The position numbers and the translations under genes were made by a program. The notes beneath the pieces are model-generated. The model was not told the origin of the DNA. It did not search any database and worked only from the letters and a program-made list of their open reading frames with translations. From Campylorhamphus procurvoides (taxonomy: Eukaryota > Chordata > Aves > Passeriformes > Dendrocolaptidae), in contig WBMV01008391.1 of NCBI GenBank assembly GCA_013396655.1, forward strand, positions 1 through 64,000: 64,000 nucleotides of DNA. Reading direction: 5' to 3'. This document shows positions 63,922 to 64,000 of this stretch, piece by piece; position 1 is the first letter of the stretch; each line of letters starts with the position of its first letter.

Positions 63922-64000
63922 TTCAGTTAATATCCCCAAGTTGAGTCTGTTTTTCCTGTGATGGTATTCAGTGAGTGATCTCTCCTGGTCCTGATCTCAA

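Larger units (their letters stand above)
63002..64000 (+). mobile_element. Endogenous retrovirus LTR, 3' end outside the window
   Basis: This is a long terminal repeat of an avian endogenous retrovirus family, recognised from its opening 'tgtattgggtttgcatgg', the 'gaagctgccagaagcttcc' block and a run of 'CTGCAGCCCATGGAGGA' / 'CTGGAGCAGG' words. The end 'ccaagttgagtctgtttttc' precedes 'ggtattcagtgagtgatctc', which normally lies not far from the LTR 3' boundary. It starts with the canonical TG; the CA end would lie past 64000. Orientation is plus, judged from a TATA-like box before a poly-A hexamer. No retroviral gene is present in the window, so a solo LTR and a 5' LTR of a longer provirus cannot be told apart. 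Subfamily name is not assigned. Confidence 0.85.

Noticed and set aside
1..64000. CRISPR arrays, bacterial operons, phage or toxin-antitoxin systems
   Set aside because: No regularly spaced direct repeats and no prokaryotic gene organisation; the repeats present are those of a bird genome.

Overview
This window reads as a stretch of a bird nuclear chromosome, most likely from the Neoaves. It is AT-leaning (about 40% GC by eye) and sparse in repeats. It carries CR1-family non-LTR retrotransposon remnants, which dominate avian repeat landscapes, and ends inside an endogenous-retrovirus LTR of a type I recognise from bird genomes. It also contains a short assembly gap. Nothing points to a prokaryote: there are no operons, no closely packed long reading frames and no ribosome-binding sites. 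Nearly all open frames are 60-110 codons, many opening at non-ATG codons, as expected by chance in non-coding DNA.

Layout. Positions 1-6384 are non-coding. A broken CR1 copy with reverse-transcriptase remnants lies at about 6385-7140. Non-coding DNA follows, with a (TA)n microsatellite near 13560 and possible scraps of an old palindromic repeat. A very old CR1 3' tail sits at about 16575-16985. The best coding candidate is a possible terminal exon at 18477-18775: a strong pyrimidine tract and AG, a 98-codon frame ending in TGA, and polyadenylation hexamers about 1.1-1.2 kb downstream. I do not recognise the protein. A G13 run and a 27-base N gap lie at 21644-21683, and a TTGCC pentamer microsatellite near 22443. 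Paired GC-rich hairpins lie at 27321-27357. An AT-rich 15-bp inverted repeat beside a 14-bp tandem duplication lies at 44283-44357. A 38-base pure purine run is at 46512-46549. A CR1 3' end is at about 50850-51005 and a second old CR1 tail at about 59078-59525. From 63002 to the window end there is a sense-strand LTR whose 3' end is cut off.

The window is best described as intergenic or deep intronic DNA. Apart from the decayed transposon gene there is at most one plausible host exon, so no pathway or gene cooperation can be described. I found no CRISPR array, rRNA, tRNA or defence-like gene cluster, and no convincing new biological system. The most useful items to follow up are the 18.5-kb exon candidate, the hairpin structures and the truncated LTR.
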